NCBI RefSeq assembly: GCF_938045345.1
Contig: NZ_CALIMS010000053.1
Location: 1 to 64,000, forward strand
Origin: an uncultured Campylobacter sp.
GTDB lineage: Bacteria; Campylobacterota; Campylobacteria; Campylobacterales; Campylobacteraceae
Direction: 5' to 3'
Length of the DNA stretch: 64,000 bases
In this document: positions 37,259 to 57,007 of the stretch, piece after piece
Layout of the letters: each line of letters opens with the position of its first letter
Numbering within the stretch: the first letter of the stretch is position 1
Made by a program: the position numbers and the translations under genes
Notes under the pieces: generated by a model
Database searches by the model: none
What the model was told of the DNA's origin: nothing
The model's input: the letters and a program-made list of their open reading frames with translations, nothing else

Positions 37259-37621
37259 ATGAGAATTTTGACATTAGTATTAGTCATAATTTGGATGGCA
37301 ATATTTAGCGGCTGCATGAATCCGATACCTAATAAGTTTTTAACAAGCAATAATTATGGATTTGTTAGTCAGTGTGCAGGCATTTTTGACTTCGGAGCGG
37401 ATTATGAAATCGATGATAGCAAAATTTATGCCTTTAAAAAAAACGTGCACCGTACAATTTATATTAAAACAGAGCAAAATTTTATACCTACGCAGATAAA
37501 CGCAGGGTTGGCGGGACTTGTTCCTATCGAAAGTTGTGGCGATAAGTGGTGTAAAATTTACTATCCTTGCGGTCAAAAAGAGTATTTTGTAAAGAAAGAC
37601 GATATAGTAAAAAGATATTAA
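37259..37621 (+). CDS. Small lipoprotein, paralogue 1
   Basis: 120 residues. A signal peptide with lipobox FSGC (Cys20) predicts lipid anchoring in the inner or outer membrane. The C-terminal part SCGDKWCKIYYPC...EYFVKKDDI has the look of a small SH3-like domain and is shared with the next gene. Function unknown. AAAGGAGCG precedes the ATG. Confidence 0.72.
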   Translation: MRILTLVLVIIWMAIFSGCMNPIPNKFLTSNNYGFVSQCAGIFDFGADYEIDDSKIYAFKKNVHRTIYIKTEQNFIPTQINAGLAGLVPIESCGDKWCKIYYPCGQKEYFVKKDDIVKRY

Positions 37622-37643
37622 TTTTATACTTGAAAGGAGAGCT

Positions 37644-37973
37644 GTGAAGTATTTCGCACCTTTTATATTGTTATTATTCTTTTGCGGATGTGAGCCGTAT
37701 TTTATGAAATATGCCGCCAAATGCGCCGGCGCCGATGATAAATCCGCTCAAAAGAATATGTATTGGTTTAAGGATAGGCATAAATATAGTTATTTTTATG
37801 AGGGAGAATATAGAACCTATGCATCCAAAAATGAAAATGATGTCTTGGCAAGACCCGATTATCCTATATTTGTAATAAGCCACTGCGATGATAAGTGGTG
37901 CGAGGTCGTTGAAAAGTGCAGCGATATAAAAGTATTTGTAAAAAAGAGCGATATAATACCATACAAAAGATAG
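37644..37973 (+). CDS. Small lipoprotein, paralogue 2
   Basis: 109 residues with GTG start after GAAAGGAG. Signal peptide and lipobox CGC (LFFCGC). The C-terminus HCDDKWCEVVEKC...VFVKKSDI matches the upstream paralogue in its Cys and FVKK positions. The two sit 22 bases apart between exact direct repeats, which suggests a mobile or duplicated cassette. Confidence 0.7.
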   Translation: MKYFAPFILLLFFCGCEPYFMKYAAKCAGADDKSAQKNMYWFKDRHKYSYFYEGEYRTYASKNENDVLARPDYPIFVISHCDDKWCEVVEKCSDIKVFVKKSDIIPYKR

Positions 37974-37975
37974 GC

Positions 37976-37995
37976 GCCGCCTTAAGGTATAAATT
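37976..37995 (+). repeat. 20-base direct repeat, copy 2
   Basis: Exact copy of 37165-37184, 811 bases further on. It lies 84 bases before the ATG at 38080, so both copies hold the same place relative to a downstream gene. Confidence 0.8.
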
Positions 37996-38079
37996 TCAAT
38001 ACGCGCAGAGTATCTTAAGCGCGTATAGCGTAAATTTAAAGCAGCTTGAGAAAGCAAATAAAACAAGAAGGATTCAAAA

Positions 38080-38808
38080 ATGAAAAGCGTAAAAGGTATT
38101 TTCCGTTATCTTTTTCCGGTAAGAGATGGACGAGAACTGTATTGGATTAAAATTCCAAAAGGGCAAAGCGGTCGTTTTGGAAAAGAATTTATATTCGAGC
38201 CCGAATCGATTGCGAAATCGGACGCGCAAAAACTCGGTATAAAAATAGATCCAAAGCTTTTAAGTGATAAGCGAATTAAATTTCATATACGCGATATGTA
38301 TTATAAGACATATTATGATATAACATCTTTCGGTATCGATGAGAGCTACGCCGATTCGCGGCAAATAGATCTTGATTTGGAAGACATAAAACAAATTGTA
38401 AAATCGGATGCAGACGATCCTTATTATGTATATGGCTATAGCTTAAACATAGAGCAGATGAGATCTTTTGGATGCCTTGATATGGTTAAGCCCGGTTTTT
38501 CATACTTCTTTGGTTCCTCTGCCGGCCATGAAAGAATAATCAAAGCTCCAAATAGCGGCGATAAAAATATAAAAGGCTGCTATATAAATGTCTTTGATAG
38601 CGATACGGAAGCCTTTTACGTGGCGCTATTGGACGTTAAGCTGCCTTTTAGCGAAGTTGCAAAAATAGTCGCTCCGCTGAGCGTAGAGGCAAATATCCAT
38701 TATTCTTATAGCCTCTCCGAAGAGCAGATTATAAAATTGGGATTTCCTGAAATTTTAAAAGAAAATGGCGGCAAAATCGACGCTCAAATATCGGTAGAGA
38801 TAGTATAA
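38080..38808 (+). CDS. Hypothetical protein
   Basis: 242 residues, not recognised. No signal peptide or membrane helix. Two similar stretches, YYVYGYSLNIEQMRSFGCLD (about 111-130) and HYSYSLSEEQIIKLGFPE (about 207-224), suggest an internal repeat of a small module. AGAAGGATTC precedes the ATG. Last gene of the AT-rich island; a hairpin with a T-run follows it. Confidence 0.65.
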   Translation: MKSVKGIFRYLFPVRDGRELYWIKIPKGQSGRFGKEFIFEPESIAKSDAQKLGIKIDPKLLSDKRIKFHIRDMYYKTYYDITSFGIDESYADSRQIDLDLEDIKQIVKSDADDPYYVYGYSLNIEQMRSFGCLDMVKPGFSYFFGSSAGHERIIKAPNSGDKNIKGCYINVFDSDTEAFYVALLDVKLPFSEVAKIVAPLSVEANIHYSYSLSEEQIIKLGFPEILKENGGKIDAQISVEIV

Positions 38809-38907
38809 TCTCATAATTTAAAATTTAGCCGTTAAATGGATTAAGTAATGCAGCCCAAAATTAGAAATTTATGCGTATCACTGGAAAATAAAATTTTAAA
38901 TTGACGT

Positions 38908-38940
38908 GCGTTTAAATTTTAAAATTTAAGCGCCCTTTTT
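38908..38940 (+). terminator. Rho-independent-like terminator
   Basis: The hairpin GCGTTTAAATTTT/AAAATTTAAGCGC (38908-38933, one G-T pair) is followed by CCTTTTT. It would end the island transcript and lies just before the promoter of the DUF4272 gene. Confidence 0.5.
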
Positions 38941-38942
38941 GT

Positions 38943-38948
38943 TATAAT
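38943..38948 (+). promoter_or_regulatory. -10 box for the DUF4272 gene
   Basis: TGTTATAATTTC holds a perfect TATAAT 26 bases before the ATG; AAAAGGAGAGACG is a strong ribosome site. Confidence 0.6.
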
Positions 38949-38973
38949 TTCATCAAATTTAAAAGGAGAGACG

Positions 38974-39717
38974 ATGGCTTTGTTAAATCTTTTCAAAAAA
39001 GGTGGCAAAAATAGCGCAAACGCCGCAAAGATCGGCAAGACCGCGCAGGAGCGCAAGGATATAAGCATCGAAATTTTAAAATCGCAGGGCGTGCCGTACA
39101 TTGACCATCTGCCGCTGCGATACGAGACGGACGAGATCACTCCGCGCGAAAAAGACGAGGTCATCGCTCGCGCGATCTGTTCTTACGCGACGATAATGTG
39201 CGCCTGCTCGATCAGAGACGAGGGCAAGCTCGCAGACGAGGATAAGCAGGGCGTGCAGGGCTTTCTAGATAACCGCTACGGCTGCATAGACAAGCTCACG
39301 CGCATGGAGCGCCGCGTCGTGCAGGGCGAGGCGAGCCGCGACGAGGCCGTGAATATGGGCTGGAAATACGAGTCGCTGTGGTCGCTGATGTAGGCGATGG
39401 GGCTCGTGGAGGAGCTTAGCTTTCCAAAGGGTATCTGCGACTGCGGATTTGTGATGGATACCTTTAGCGGCGGCGATTTTTCTGCGCGCGTGAAGCTGCG
39501 GGGCACGGATGAAATTTTGCAGGCGCTCGATCTTATCTACCGCTACCACTGGGCGTGCGTCAATGCCCGCGTGCACGGCTCAGACTGCGCGGGGCTCGAC
39601 GAAGAGGTCGTGATGGAGAGGCGCGGCGGGCTAGAATGGCTGTGCTGCAAGGGGGACGAAAACGATAATCTGACGGATGAATATAATGCGTGGGATTATC
39701 CGGACTTGAATACTTAG
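38974..39717 (+). pseudogene. DUF4272-domain protein interrupted by an amber codon
   Basis: One frame of 247 codons is broken only by TAG at 39391-39393. Before it: GGKNSANAAKIGKTAQERKD, PYIDHLPLRYETDEI, MGWKYESLWSLM. After it: AMGLVEELSFPKGICDCGF and a normal C-terminus. In DUF4272 proteins this spot reads W-x-x-E-A-L-x-x-L-x-W-A-L-G, so the stop replaces a Trp; TGG to TAG is one base. Promoter and ribosome site are intact. The family has no known activity. Read-through is possible but no suppressor is visible. Confidence 0.75.
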
Positions 39718-40342
39718 CGCTTGTCTTTTTCTGCTTATACTTCGTTGAAATTTAATTTTCAGGCTCGGCAGGCTATCTGCCTGGCCTACACCTAAAAATC
39801 AAATTTCGCCTCGTTTAAGCGAAAAATACTTCGCCTTAATTCCCGCGTTTTTTCTCTTTGCTATACGTCGTTGCGTCTAAAATTTGCTCGATTACATATT
39901 TACATACACGCTCCGCCCGCAAATTTTATCCGCGCCTTGTTTAGCTTTGCGGCACCGCCGCTTACACTCCTTCTTTGTACTCAAATTTAGAAACTATTTT
40001 TGCATCGTCGTACCCACAACTGCAAGCATAAGATCGGAATTTAAAACCCGATCGCGCGCTGTTTTTTCTAAATCCAAAATATGTGCCGACGGATCGAAAG
40101 GCATACCGAATGTGAGAATTTATGAATCAATTGGAGATTAAAATTTTAAAATTTTTCTTGCAAACTGCGCAAAGAGGATCACAAACGCAGATCCGCTGAA
40201 ATTTCAGACGCGACCTGCCAAATTTCAGGGCGCCGCGGAATTTTAAAATTTAAAGTTGCGGGCGAGCAAGGCGCCTGTCCGCGTATTTTAAGCCCGCTAA
40301 ATTTAAGCGGGCAACGTCTGCGCCGCAGACCTAGAAATTGCA
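39718..40342. other. Gene-free stretch with a possible remnant on the minus strand
   Basis: About 620 bases. On the minus strand, 39994-40119 is open for 41 codons with protein-like composition (FDPSAHILDLEKTARDRV, then LMLAVVGTTMQK and a stop) but no start signal; it may be the end of a lost gene. Nothing else is recognised. Confidence 0.3.
40292..40312 (-). terminator. Hairpin downstream of tpx
   Basis: GCCCGCT-TAAATTT-AGCGGGC, a 7-bp stem 31 bases after the tpx stop, followed by TTAAAATA on the minus strand. The T-run is weak. Confidence 0.4.
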
Positions 40343-40873
40343 TCAGCCCTGCGTCGCAGCGCTTCCGCTCGCAAACGCCGCCGCATTGAGCGCCGCGTCG
40401 TAATCGGGCTCATCTACGATGTCGTCCGTGATCTGCTTGTAAGCGATCTTACCTGCGGTATCCACGACGAAAACCGCGCGGCACGTTAGCCCCGCAAGCG
40501 CGCCGTCCGCGATCAGCACGCCGTATGCGCGCGCAAACTCCTTATCGCGAAAGTCGCTTAGGGCGCGTAAATTTTTGATCCCCTCGGTCGAGCAAAATCT
40601 GCCCGCGGCAAACGGCAGATCCATCGAGATCACGAAAACCTCGGTATTTTTTATGCTCGCGGCGCGCTCGTTAAATTTGCGCGTCTCGGTCGCGCACACG
40701 TCCGTATCCAGGGACGGCACGGCGATGATGACCTGCGCCTTGCCCGTGCCGCCGCCGACTTTGACCTCGCTAAGATCGGCTGCGACCAGGCTGAGCTCGG
40801 GCGCCTTATCTCCCAGCTTAAGCTCGCTGCCCAAAAGATCGACGCTTACGCCTTGTAATTTGGTTTGTTGCAT
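40343..40873 (-). CDS. tpx: Thiol peroxidase Tpx
   Basis: 176 residues. The peroxidatic Cys is in VPSLDTDVCATETRKF (about residue 60) and the resolving Cys in RFCSTEGIKN (about 93), the atypical 2-Cys arrangement of Tpx. It reduces alkyl and hydrogen peroxides with thioredoxin. AAAGGAAAATC precedes the ATG and a TATAAT lies just upstream. Stands alone on the minus strand. Confidence 0.93.
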   Translation of the reverse strand: MQQTKLQGVSVDLLGSELKLGDKAPELSLVAADLSEVKVGGGTGKAQVIIAVPSLDTDVCATETRKFNERAASIKNTEVFVISMDLPFAAGRFCSTEGIKNLRALSDFRDKEFARAYGVLIADGALAGLTCRAVFVVDTAGKIAYKQITDDIVDEPDYDAALNAAAFASGSAATQG

Positions 40874-40909
40874 GATTTTCCTTTGTTTTAAAATATCTGA
40901 AACGGGCGC

Positions 40910-40915
40910 ATTATA
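40910..40915 (-). promoter_or_regulatory. -10 box for tpx
   Basis: GGTTATAATGCG, a perfect TATAAT 37 bases before the tpx ATG on the minus strand. Confidence 0.55.
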
Positions 40916-40957
40916 ACCCGCGAAAGCAAACGCCTGCTAAATCCGAAAACAGGCGGG

Positions 40958-41215
40958 CTAGAGCGCCGCCAGCTCGGCCGATATGATCGGCGCGTAGATC
41001 GCTCTGCGAAGATGAAATTTTATGGCGCGAAGCGGCGGCGCAATTAAAGCGCCTTCCCGAGAATACCACGACTCGCATAAGCACTGATGATCGCGACCTG
41101 GTATAGGTCTATGATAGTGCGCTCCGCCTTGAGGCTGCGCCGAAAGTAAAATTTTATCCTACTTGCGATCCAGCTTACGGCGATTTTGTCCGTGAATGAA
41201 AATCAAAGCGCGATA
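40958..41215 (-). pseudogene. Possible decayed gene
   Basis: One minus-strand frame reads FTDKIAVSWIASRIKFYFRR, then LKAERTIIDLYQVAIISAYA and SRGILGKAL, where it meets TAA. The next frame continues LIAPPLRAIKFHLRRAIYAP and ends ELAAL with TAG at 40958. One extra T in a short T-run would join them. No start or function could be assigned. The remaining 41,216-41,506 is AT-rich with a GGCGATA/TATCGCC hairpin at 41468-41485 after fusA. Confidence 0.25.
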
Positions 41216-41506
41216 GCGCCGCACGCGCTTTATCTGTGAATGAATATATCTCTAGTAAAACGATGGGCGCGGCATCATGAGCGCGTTTTAAGTTATGCTT
41301 TAAATTTTTAAATTTAATTGAAATTTTTTGATCTAAATTTGCAATCTACAGAAATCAAAATTTATGGGTTGAAATTTTATTTGAAGCTAGAGCGTGAGTT
41401 AAAATTTCGGCTCGTAAAGCAGGTTAAATTTAAGCGCCGTCTTAAAATTTAAAGAAGCGCCGGGGTTGGCGATAAAGCTATCGCCGCACCCTAGCGCCCG
41501 TTAAGC

Positions 41507-43582
<2,076 letters not shown>

Positions 43583-43591
43583 GACGCCCTC

Positions 43592-44071
<480 letters not shown>

Positions 44072-44131
44072 TCAAATTTTAAAATTTTACTCAAACTCGG
44101 CAAAATCTAGTGCCGGTCTGTTTAGGCTAAA

Positions 44132-44506
44132 CTATTTTTTAGGTCGTTTAGCACCGTATTTTGATCTTGCAACGGTTCGTTTAGCAACGCCTGCAGTATC
44201 GAGCGCACCGCGGACGATGTGATATTTAACGCCCGGTAGGTCCTTTACGCGACCGCCGCGAACTAGCACGATGGAGTGCTCTTGTAGATTGTGACCTTCA
44301 CCGCCGATATAGCTGATGACTTCAAATCCGCTAGTAAGCCTTACTTTGGCAACTTTACGAAGCGCTGAGTTTGGCTTTTTAGGGGTCGTAGTATAGACCT
44401 TAGTACAAACTCCTCTTCGTTGAGGGCAATTCTTTAGCGCCGGAGACTTCGATTTCTCGGTAAGCTTCTTGCGCTCTTTTCTGACCAATTGATTTATGGT
44501 TGGCAC
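44132..44506 (-). CDS. rpsL: 30S ribosomal protein S12
   Basis: 124 residues. [13 protein letters not shown], then the decoding-site loop [12 protein letters not shown] with Lys43 and the [10 protein letters not shown] loop with Lys88-region, both wild type in appearance, so no streptomycin-resistance change is evident. First gene of its group, with its own promoter. Confidence 0.98.
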   Translation of the reverse strand: MPTINQLVRKERKKLTEKSKSPALKNCPQRRGVCTKVYTTTPKKPNSALRKVAKVRLTSGFEVISYIGGEGHNLQEHSIVLVRGGRVKDLPGVKYHIVRGALDTAGVAKRTVARSKYGAKRPKK

Positions 44507-44544
44507 ATCTTTCCTTTCACAAAAATTTATTCAAAAAGACTTGG

Positions 44545-44550
44545 ATTATA
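44545..44550 (-). promoter_or_regulatory. -10 box for rpsL-rpsG-fusA
   Basis: AAAGTATAATCC on the minus strand has a perfect TATAAT 38 bases before the rpsL ATG; AAAGGAAAG is the ribosome site. Confidence 0.55.
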
Positions 44551-44589
44551 CTTTGTTTAAACTTACAGAAACGTAAATTTAACTAAATT

Positions 44590-44979
44590 TTAATCTCTAA
44601 TCAGTACAAACTCTCCGCCGCCGCAGATTACTAGGCAGATCGCGGCAGAGAGATACAGATATACGATTTCCAGCTCAAATCCGCCCACGCCGGTAAGCGC
44701 ACCCAACGGAGTGTGCAGGACATAAATTATCATGAGCACGTTTGCGATCACAAGCAGAGCGCCTATGCGGCAAAATACGCCTATGATTATCATCGCTGGC
44801 GCCAGCACCTCGCCTACGTATGCACCGTAAGCCACTAAATCCGGAATTCCTCTGGCTACCAGCATCGATTTTACGCCGTCTATGCCGTGAGTAAGTTTAA
44901 AAATTCCATGCATTAAAAGACAAACTCCAAGCCCCAACCTGACAAACAACAGACCGAAATTTATGTTGATCATATTCAT
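44590..44979 (-). CDS. DoxX-family membrane protein
   Basis: 129 residues with four membrane segments. The first helix FVRLGLGVCLLMHGIFKLTHG and PDLVAYGAYVGEVLAPAMII match DoxX, small quinone-pathway or redox-associated inner membrane proteins. It sits 46 bases after rpoC and before the rpsL promoter, an unusual guest in this block. Confidence 0.82.
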   Translation of the reverse strand: MNMININFGLLFVRLGLGVCLLMHGIFKLTHGIDGVKSMLVARGIPDLVAYGAYVGEVLAPAMIIIGVFCRIGALLVIANVLMIIYVLHTPLGALTGVGGFELEIVYLYLSAAICLVICGGGEFVLIRD

Positions 44980-45025
44980 GTCTCATCCTTTAAATTTAGG
45001 TAAATTTAGGGCTTTTTGCCCTAAA

Positions 45026-53748
<8,723 letters not shown>

Positions 53749-53763
53749 TTAAAATTTCGCGAT

Positions 53764-54147
53764 TTATTTGAGTTCGACTTTAGCGCCTGCTTCTTCAAGC
53801 TCTTTTTTAGCCTTCTCGGCGTCTTCTTTGTTAAGTCCCTCTTTAAGAACGGACGGAGTAGCCTCGGTAGCGTCTTTGGCTTCTTTTAGACCAAGACCTG
53901 TTAGGGCGCGAACGACCTTAATTACGTTGATTTTCTTATCGCCCGCATCAAGCAATACGACGTCGAATTCCGTTTTCTCTTCAGCTGCTGCCGCACCTGC
54001 GCCGCCAGCACCTGCGCCGCCAGCTACCATAACCGGAGCCGCGCTTACGCCGAATTTTTCCTCAAATTTTTTAACTAGTTCGCTAAGCTCTAGCACCGAA
54101 CGATTAGAGATATACTCCAAAACCTCTTCATCTGTTGAAATTGCCAT
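53764..54147 (-). CDS. rplL: 50S ribosomal protein L7/L12
   Basis: 127 residues. N-terminal dimerisation helix, an Ala/Gly-rich hinge ([16 protein letters not shown]) and the conserved C-terminal factor-binding domain [20 protein letters not shown]. It forms the ribosome stalk with L10. GGAG precedes the ATG; 20 bases after rplJ. Confidence 0.98.
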   Translation of the reverse strand: MAISTDEEVLEYISNRSVLELSELVKKFEEKFGVSAAPVMVAGGAGAGGAGAAAAEEKTEFDVVLLDAGDKKINVIKVVRALTGLGLKEAKDATEATPSVLKEGLNKEDAEKAKKELEEAGAKVELK

Positions 54148-54167
54148 TTTATTCTCCTAAATTTTAA

Positions 54168-54647
54168 TTAAGCGCTAGCTTCTTTTTTCTGCTTAAGCGC
54201 ATTGAGGCCGATCGTAAAATTTTGAATCGGCGCATTCCATACTTGAAGTAACATCGCGATAAGCTCGTCTCTCGAAGGCATCTTCGAAAGCGCTCTAACC
54301 TTATCTATGCCGGCTACTTCCCCATCGATATGAGCGGTCTTAAGCTTAAAAATTTCATTTTTCTCTTCAAATTTAGCCGCTACTTTACATACAGAAAGCT
54401 GCTCGCCCCATAAGAAGATATTGGTATCTTTAAAGCTAAGTCCGTTTTTTTCGGCATTTTTTAAAGCGATATTAGCTAGGGTATTTTTGATAACTCGAAC
54501 TTTTACGCCCGCTTCGCGCGCGCTATTTCTAAGATCTTCAAGCTGCTTAACGCTAAGGCCTTTAAAATCGGAAATTACTATAGCTTCGCTAGCCTTGAAA
54601 GCCTCGCCAAGCTCCGCTACTATCTTTGATTTTTCGTCTCTCGTCAT
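54168..54647 (-). CDS. rplJ: 50S ribosomal protein L10
   Basis: 159 residues; [20 protein letters not shown] and [20 protein letters not shown] are typical. Stalk base binding 23S rRNA and L12 dimers. A 114-base leader separates it from rplA and holds a perfect hairpin. AGGAGACC precedes the ATG. Confidence 0.97.
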   Translation of the reverse strand: MTRDEKSKIVAELGEAFKASEAIVISDFKGLSVKQLEDLRNSAREAGVKVRVIKNTLANIALKNAEKNGLSFKDTNIFLWGEQLSVCKVAAKFEEKNEIFKLKTAHIDGEVAGIDKVRALSKMPSRDELIAMLLQVWNAPIQNFTIGLNALKQKKEASA

Positions 54648-54683
54648 TAGGTCTCCTTTCCGATCGGTGATTTCAAGCCAAGC

Positions 54684-54707
54684 GATCGAAATTTTAAAAT
54701 TTCGATC
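54684..54707 (-). promoter_or_regulatory. Hairpin in the rplJ leader
   Basis: A perfect 24-base palindrome, GATCGAAATTTT/AAAATTTCGATC, in the leader of rplJ. L10-L12 autoregulation acts through leader RNA in many bacteria, so this may belong to that control; there is no T-run, so it is not a terminator. Confidence 0.4.
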
Positions 54708-54760
54708 AATTAAGTTAAAAACCTTGAGCTATCTCCAATCTAAGATAAAAATTTAAAATT

Positions 54761-55462
54761 TTATTTTAAATCGATTATTTCTTGATTATCCAGCGTAACT
54801 GCAGGGCTCATAGTAAGTGAAAGCGATGCATGAGTTACGTATCTGCCCTTCGCAGTCGCCGGCTTATGCTTATTTATGGTTTTAATAAACGTCGTAAGAT
54901 TGTCTAAAAGCTGCTCTTTGCTAAAGCTAGCCTTGCCAAGGCCTGCGTGGATATTTCCCTGCTTATCGACGCGGAAGTTTACCTGTCCACCCTTAGCATT
55001 TTTAACGGCCTGAGCGACATCCATAGTAACGGTACCGGTTTTAGGGTTCGGCATAACGCCTTTTGGACCAAGAATACGACCTACCTTACCGACTAGTCCC
55101 ATTAAATTTGGAGTGGCGATAAGAACATCGAAATTTATATTTCCCTTTTGAATCTCTTCGATCAGATCATCGGCACCCACGATATCGGCACCTGCTTCGC
55201 TAGCCTCGCTAGCTTTTGCGTCTTTTGCAACCACGGCTACTCGAACGCTCTTGCCAGTACCAGCAGGCAAAACGACCGAGCCGCGCACCATCTGATCAGC
55301 ATGTCTTGGATCTACGTTTAGTTTAAGAGCGATCTCCACCGTCTCGTCAAATTTAGCAGAAGCTAGAGTTTTTACTGTGCTTACCGCTTCGTCTACACTA
55401 TAAATTTTATTTACGTCAACTTTTTTTAAAAGTTCGTTGAATCTTTTTGAATTTTTTGGCAT
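54761..55462 (-). CDS. rplA: 50S ribosomal protein L1
   Basis: 233 residues. Contains [39 protein letters not shown] and the usual C-terminal strand region. Forms the L1 stalk and may repress its own rplK-rplA message. Close after rplK. Confidence 0.98.
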   Translation of the reverse strand: MPKNSKRFNELLKKVDVNKIYSVDEAVSTVKTLASAKFDETVEIALKLNVDPRHADQMVRGSVVLPAGTGKSVRVAVVAKDAKASEASEAGADIVGADDLIEEIQKGNINFDVLIATPNLMGLVGKVGRILGPKGVMPNPKTGTVTMDVAQAVKNAKGGQVNFRVDKQGNIHAGLGKASFSKEQLLDNLTTFIKTINKHKPATAKGRYVTHASLSLTMSPAVTLDNQEIIDLK

Positions 55463-55518
55463 ATATTTCTCCGCAATTAAAGTGCTACCGCTTTTTTAAA
55501 CCTTAGCGGTCAAAAGGT

Positions 55519-55944
55519 TTAGTCAGTGACCGTAATACCCATAGAACGAGCCGAACCCGCTATAATCCTAGCAGCCTGCTCTCTATCTTTGGTATTCAGA
55601 TCGGCGATCTTTTTCTCGACGATCTCTAAAACTTGAGCCTTAGTTAAGGATGCTACCTTCTTTTTAAGAGGATTGTCCGAACCCTTATCTATCTTCGCCG
55701 CTTTTTTGATCAAATCCGTCGCAGGCGGTTGTTTAGTGATGAAAGTAAAGCTTTTATCGGCATAAACCGTGATAATGACCGGAATACTAAAGCCCGCCAT
55801 ATCTTTGGTTCGCTCGTTAAACGCTTTGCAAAATTCCATAATATTAACGCCCTTTTGACCTAGTGCAGGACCTACCGGTGGGCTTGGATTTGCTTTTGCG
55901 GCCGCTATTTGCAGCTTGATTTCGCCAACAACTTTCTTAGCCAT
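55519..55944 (-). CDS. rplK: 50S ribosomal protein L11
   Basis: 141 residues; [20 protein letters not shown] and [19 protein letters not shown] are diagnostic, and the C-terminal rRNA-binding domain ends [10 protein letters not shown]. Binds the GTPase-associated centre. 20 bases after nusG. Confidence 0.98.
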   Translation of the reverse strand: MAKKVVGEIKLQIAAAKANPSPPVGPALGQKGVNIMEFCKAFNERTKDMAGFSIPVIITVYADKSFTFITKQPPATDLIKKAAKIDKGSDNPLKKKVASLTKAQVLEIVEKKIADLNTKDREQAARIIAGSARSMGITVTD

Positions 55945-55964
55945 AAATTTACTCCTTATAAAAT

Positions 55965-56495
55965 TTAAATAATCTTTTCAACTTGCGAATATGAAATTTC
56001 AATCGGCGTGCTTCGTCCGAAGATCGAAACATTGAGGCGAAGTTTGCCATGGATCATATCATACTCTTCTACGATGCCGTTGAAATTAGCAAAAGGCCCA
56101 TCGACGATCCTAACCGTCTCGCCCTCATCAAAATTAATCTTGGGCTTAGGAGCCTCGCGATTATTGATCTTTTCTAGAATTATTTCGATATCTTTTTCCG
56201 GTAGCGGAGAGGGCTTTTTAGCCTCGCCGATAAAGCGACTAACCTTAGGTAGCATCTGAATTCTATGCCATAAAGTGGTATCCAAATCTAAATTTGCAAA
56301 ACAATACCCTGGATATAAGCTACGCTCTTTAATGGTTTGCTTTGTATTTTTGACCTCTATAACATCTTCGGTAGGCACTAGCACTTCGCCGATCTTAGTC
56401 TCAAGCGCTTCGTCTTGCTTTAGCGCTTCTATTGCGCGCTTTACCGCCATCTCGCTGCCGGCGTAAGTTTGTATCGCATACCATTTATTTGCCAT
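55965..56495 (-). CDS. nusG: Transcription elongation/antitermination factor NusG
   Basis: 176 residues. NGN domain begins [20 protein letters not shown] and includes [10 protein letters not shown]; the KOW domain has [20 protein letters not shown]. Couples RNA polymerase to Rho or ribosomes. 14 bases after secE. Confidence 0.97.
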   Translation of the reverse strand: MANKWYAIQTYAGSEMAVKRAIEALKQDEALETKIGEVLVPTEDVIEVKNTKQTIKERSLYPGYCFANLDLDTTLWHRIQMLPKVSRFIGEAKKPSPLPEKDIEIILEKINNREAPKPKINFDEGETVRIVDGPFANFNGIVEEYDMIHGKLRLNVSIFGRSTPIEISYSQVEKII

Positions 56496-56509
56496 ATTGC
56501 GATCCTTAC

Positions 56510-56683
56510 TTAAGCAGTTATCAAAGCGGACATAATAAGATCCACTAGCGCTAAGAACAGTGCGATAACTACGACTACGACTACTACAGAGATATATGCT
56601 GTTTTAGTCTGATCTTTAGTCGGGAAAATTACCTTATCTAACTCTATCTTTGCTTGTTTATAATACTCTTTTACTTTTTCCAT
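56510..56683 (-). CDS. secE: Preprotein translocase subunit SecE
   Basis: 57 residues with one membrane segment (TAYISVVVVVVVIALFLAL). The conserved VIFPTKDQT before it is the SecE signature. A longer open frame exists upstream, but it runs into the tRNA-Trp gene; the ATG at 56683 with AGGATTGGGT is the true start. Confidence 0.95.
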   Translation of the reverse strand: MEKVKEYYKQAKIELDKVIFPTKDQTKTAYISVVVVVVVIALFLALVDLIMSALITA

Positions 56684-56695
56684 ACCCAATCCTCG

Positions 56696-56771
56696 TGGCA
56701 GGGCAAGAGGGATTCGAACCCCCAACCATCGGATTTGGAATCCGGCGCTCTACCGTTGGAGCTATTGCCCT
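56696..56771 (-). tRNA. tRNA-Trp (anticodon CCA)
   Basis: 76 bases ending in encoded CCA. Acceptor AGGGCAA/TTGCCCT, anticodon loop ATTCCAAATC-like with CCA at the centre, T-arm GGTTCGAATCC. Lies between rpmG and secE, as in many bacteria. Confidence 0.97.
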
Positions 56772-56778
56772 ATAACAA

Positions 56779-56952
56779 TTAGCCTTTTAACTTGACTTCT
56801 TTATGAAGCGTGTGCTTTTTTAATCTAGGGCAATATTTTTTAAGTTCTAGTTTTTCGGTCGTAGTTTTGCTATTTTTATAAGTAGTATAGTTAATATCGC
56901 CACTTTCGGAGCATTTTAATCCGACCTTTACTCTACTTGAATTCTTTGCCAT
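56779..56952 (-). CDS. rpmG: 50S ribosomal protein L33
   Basis: 57 residues, read directly from the complement: [20 protein letters not shown], then [20 protein letters not shown], then [17 protein letters not shown]. This is full-length L33. One Cys per former zinc pair remains (GLKCSESG and KYCPRL), so it is the zinc-free form. AAGGAAACC precedes the ATG. Confidence 0.95.
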   Translation of the reverse strand: MAKNSSRVKVGLKCSESGDINYTTYKNSKTTTEKLELKKYCPRLKKHTLHKEVKLKG

Positions 56953-56967
56953 TTGGTTTCCTTGAAT

Positions 56968-57001
56968 AAAAAAGCAAGCGGAATTTTAAAATTCCGCTTG
57001 C
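56968..57001 (-). terminator. Rho-independent terminator after tuf
   Basis: On the minus strand GCAAGCGGAATTTT is followed by its exact complement AAAATTCCGCTTGC and then TTTTTT. It lies 7 bases after the tuf stop, so rpmG and genes beyond need read-through or their own promoter. Confidence 0.8.
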
Positions 57002-57007
57002 AAAAAA

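Noticed and set aside
40961..41290. Structured RNA downstream of fusA
   Set aside because: Stems are weak; the protein-like frames explain the composition better.
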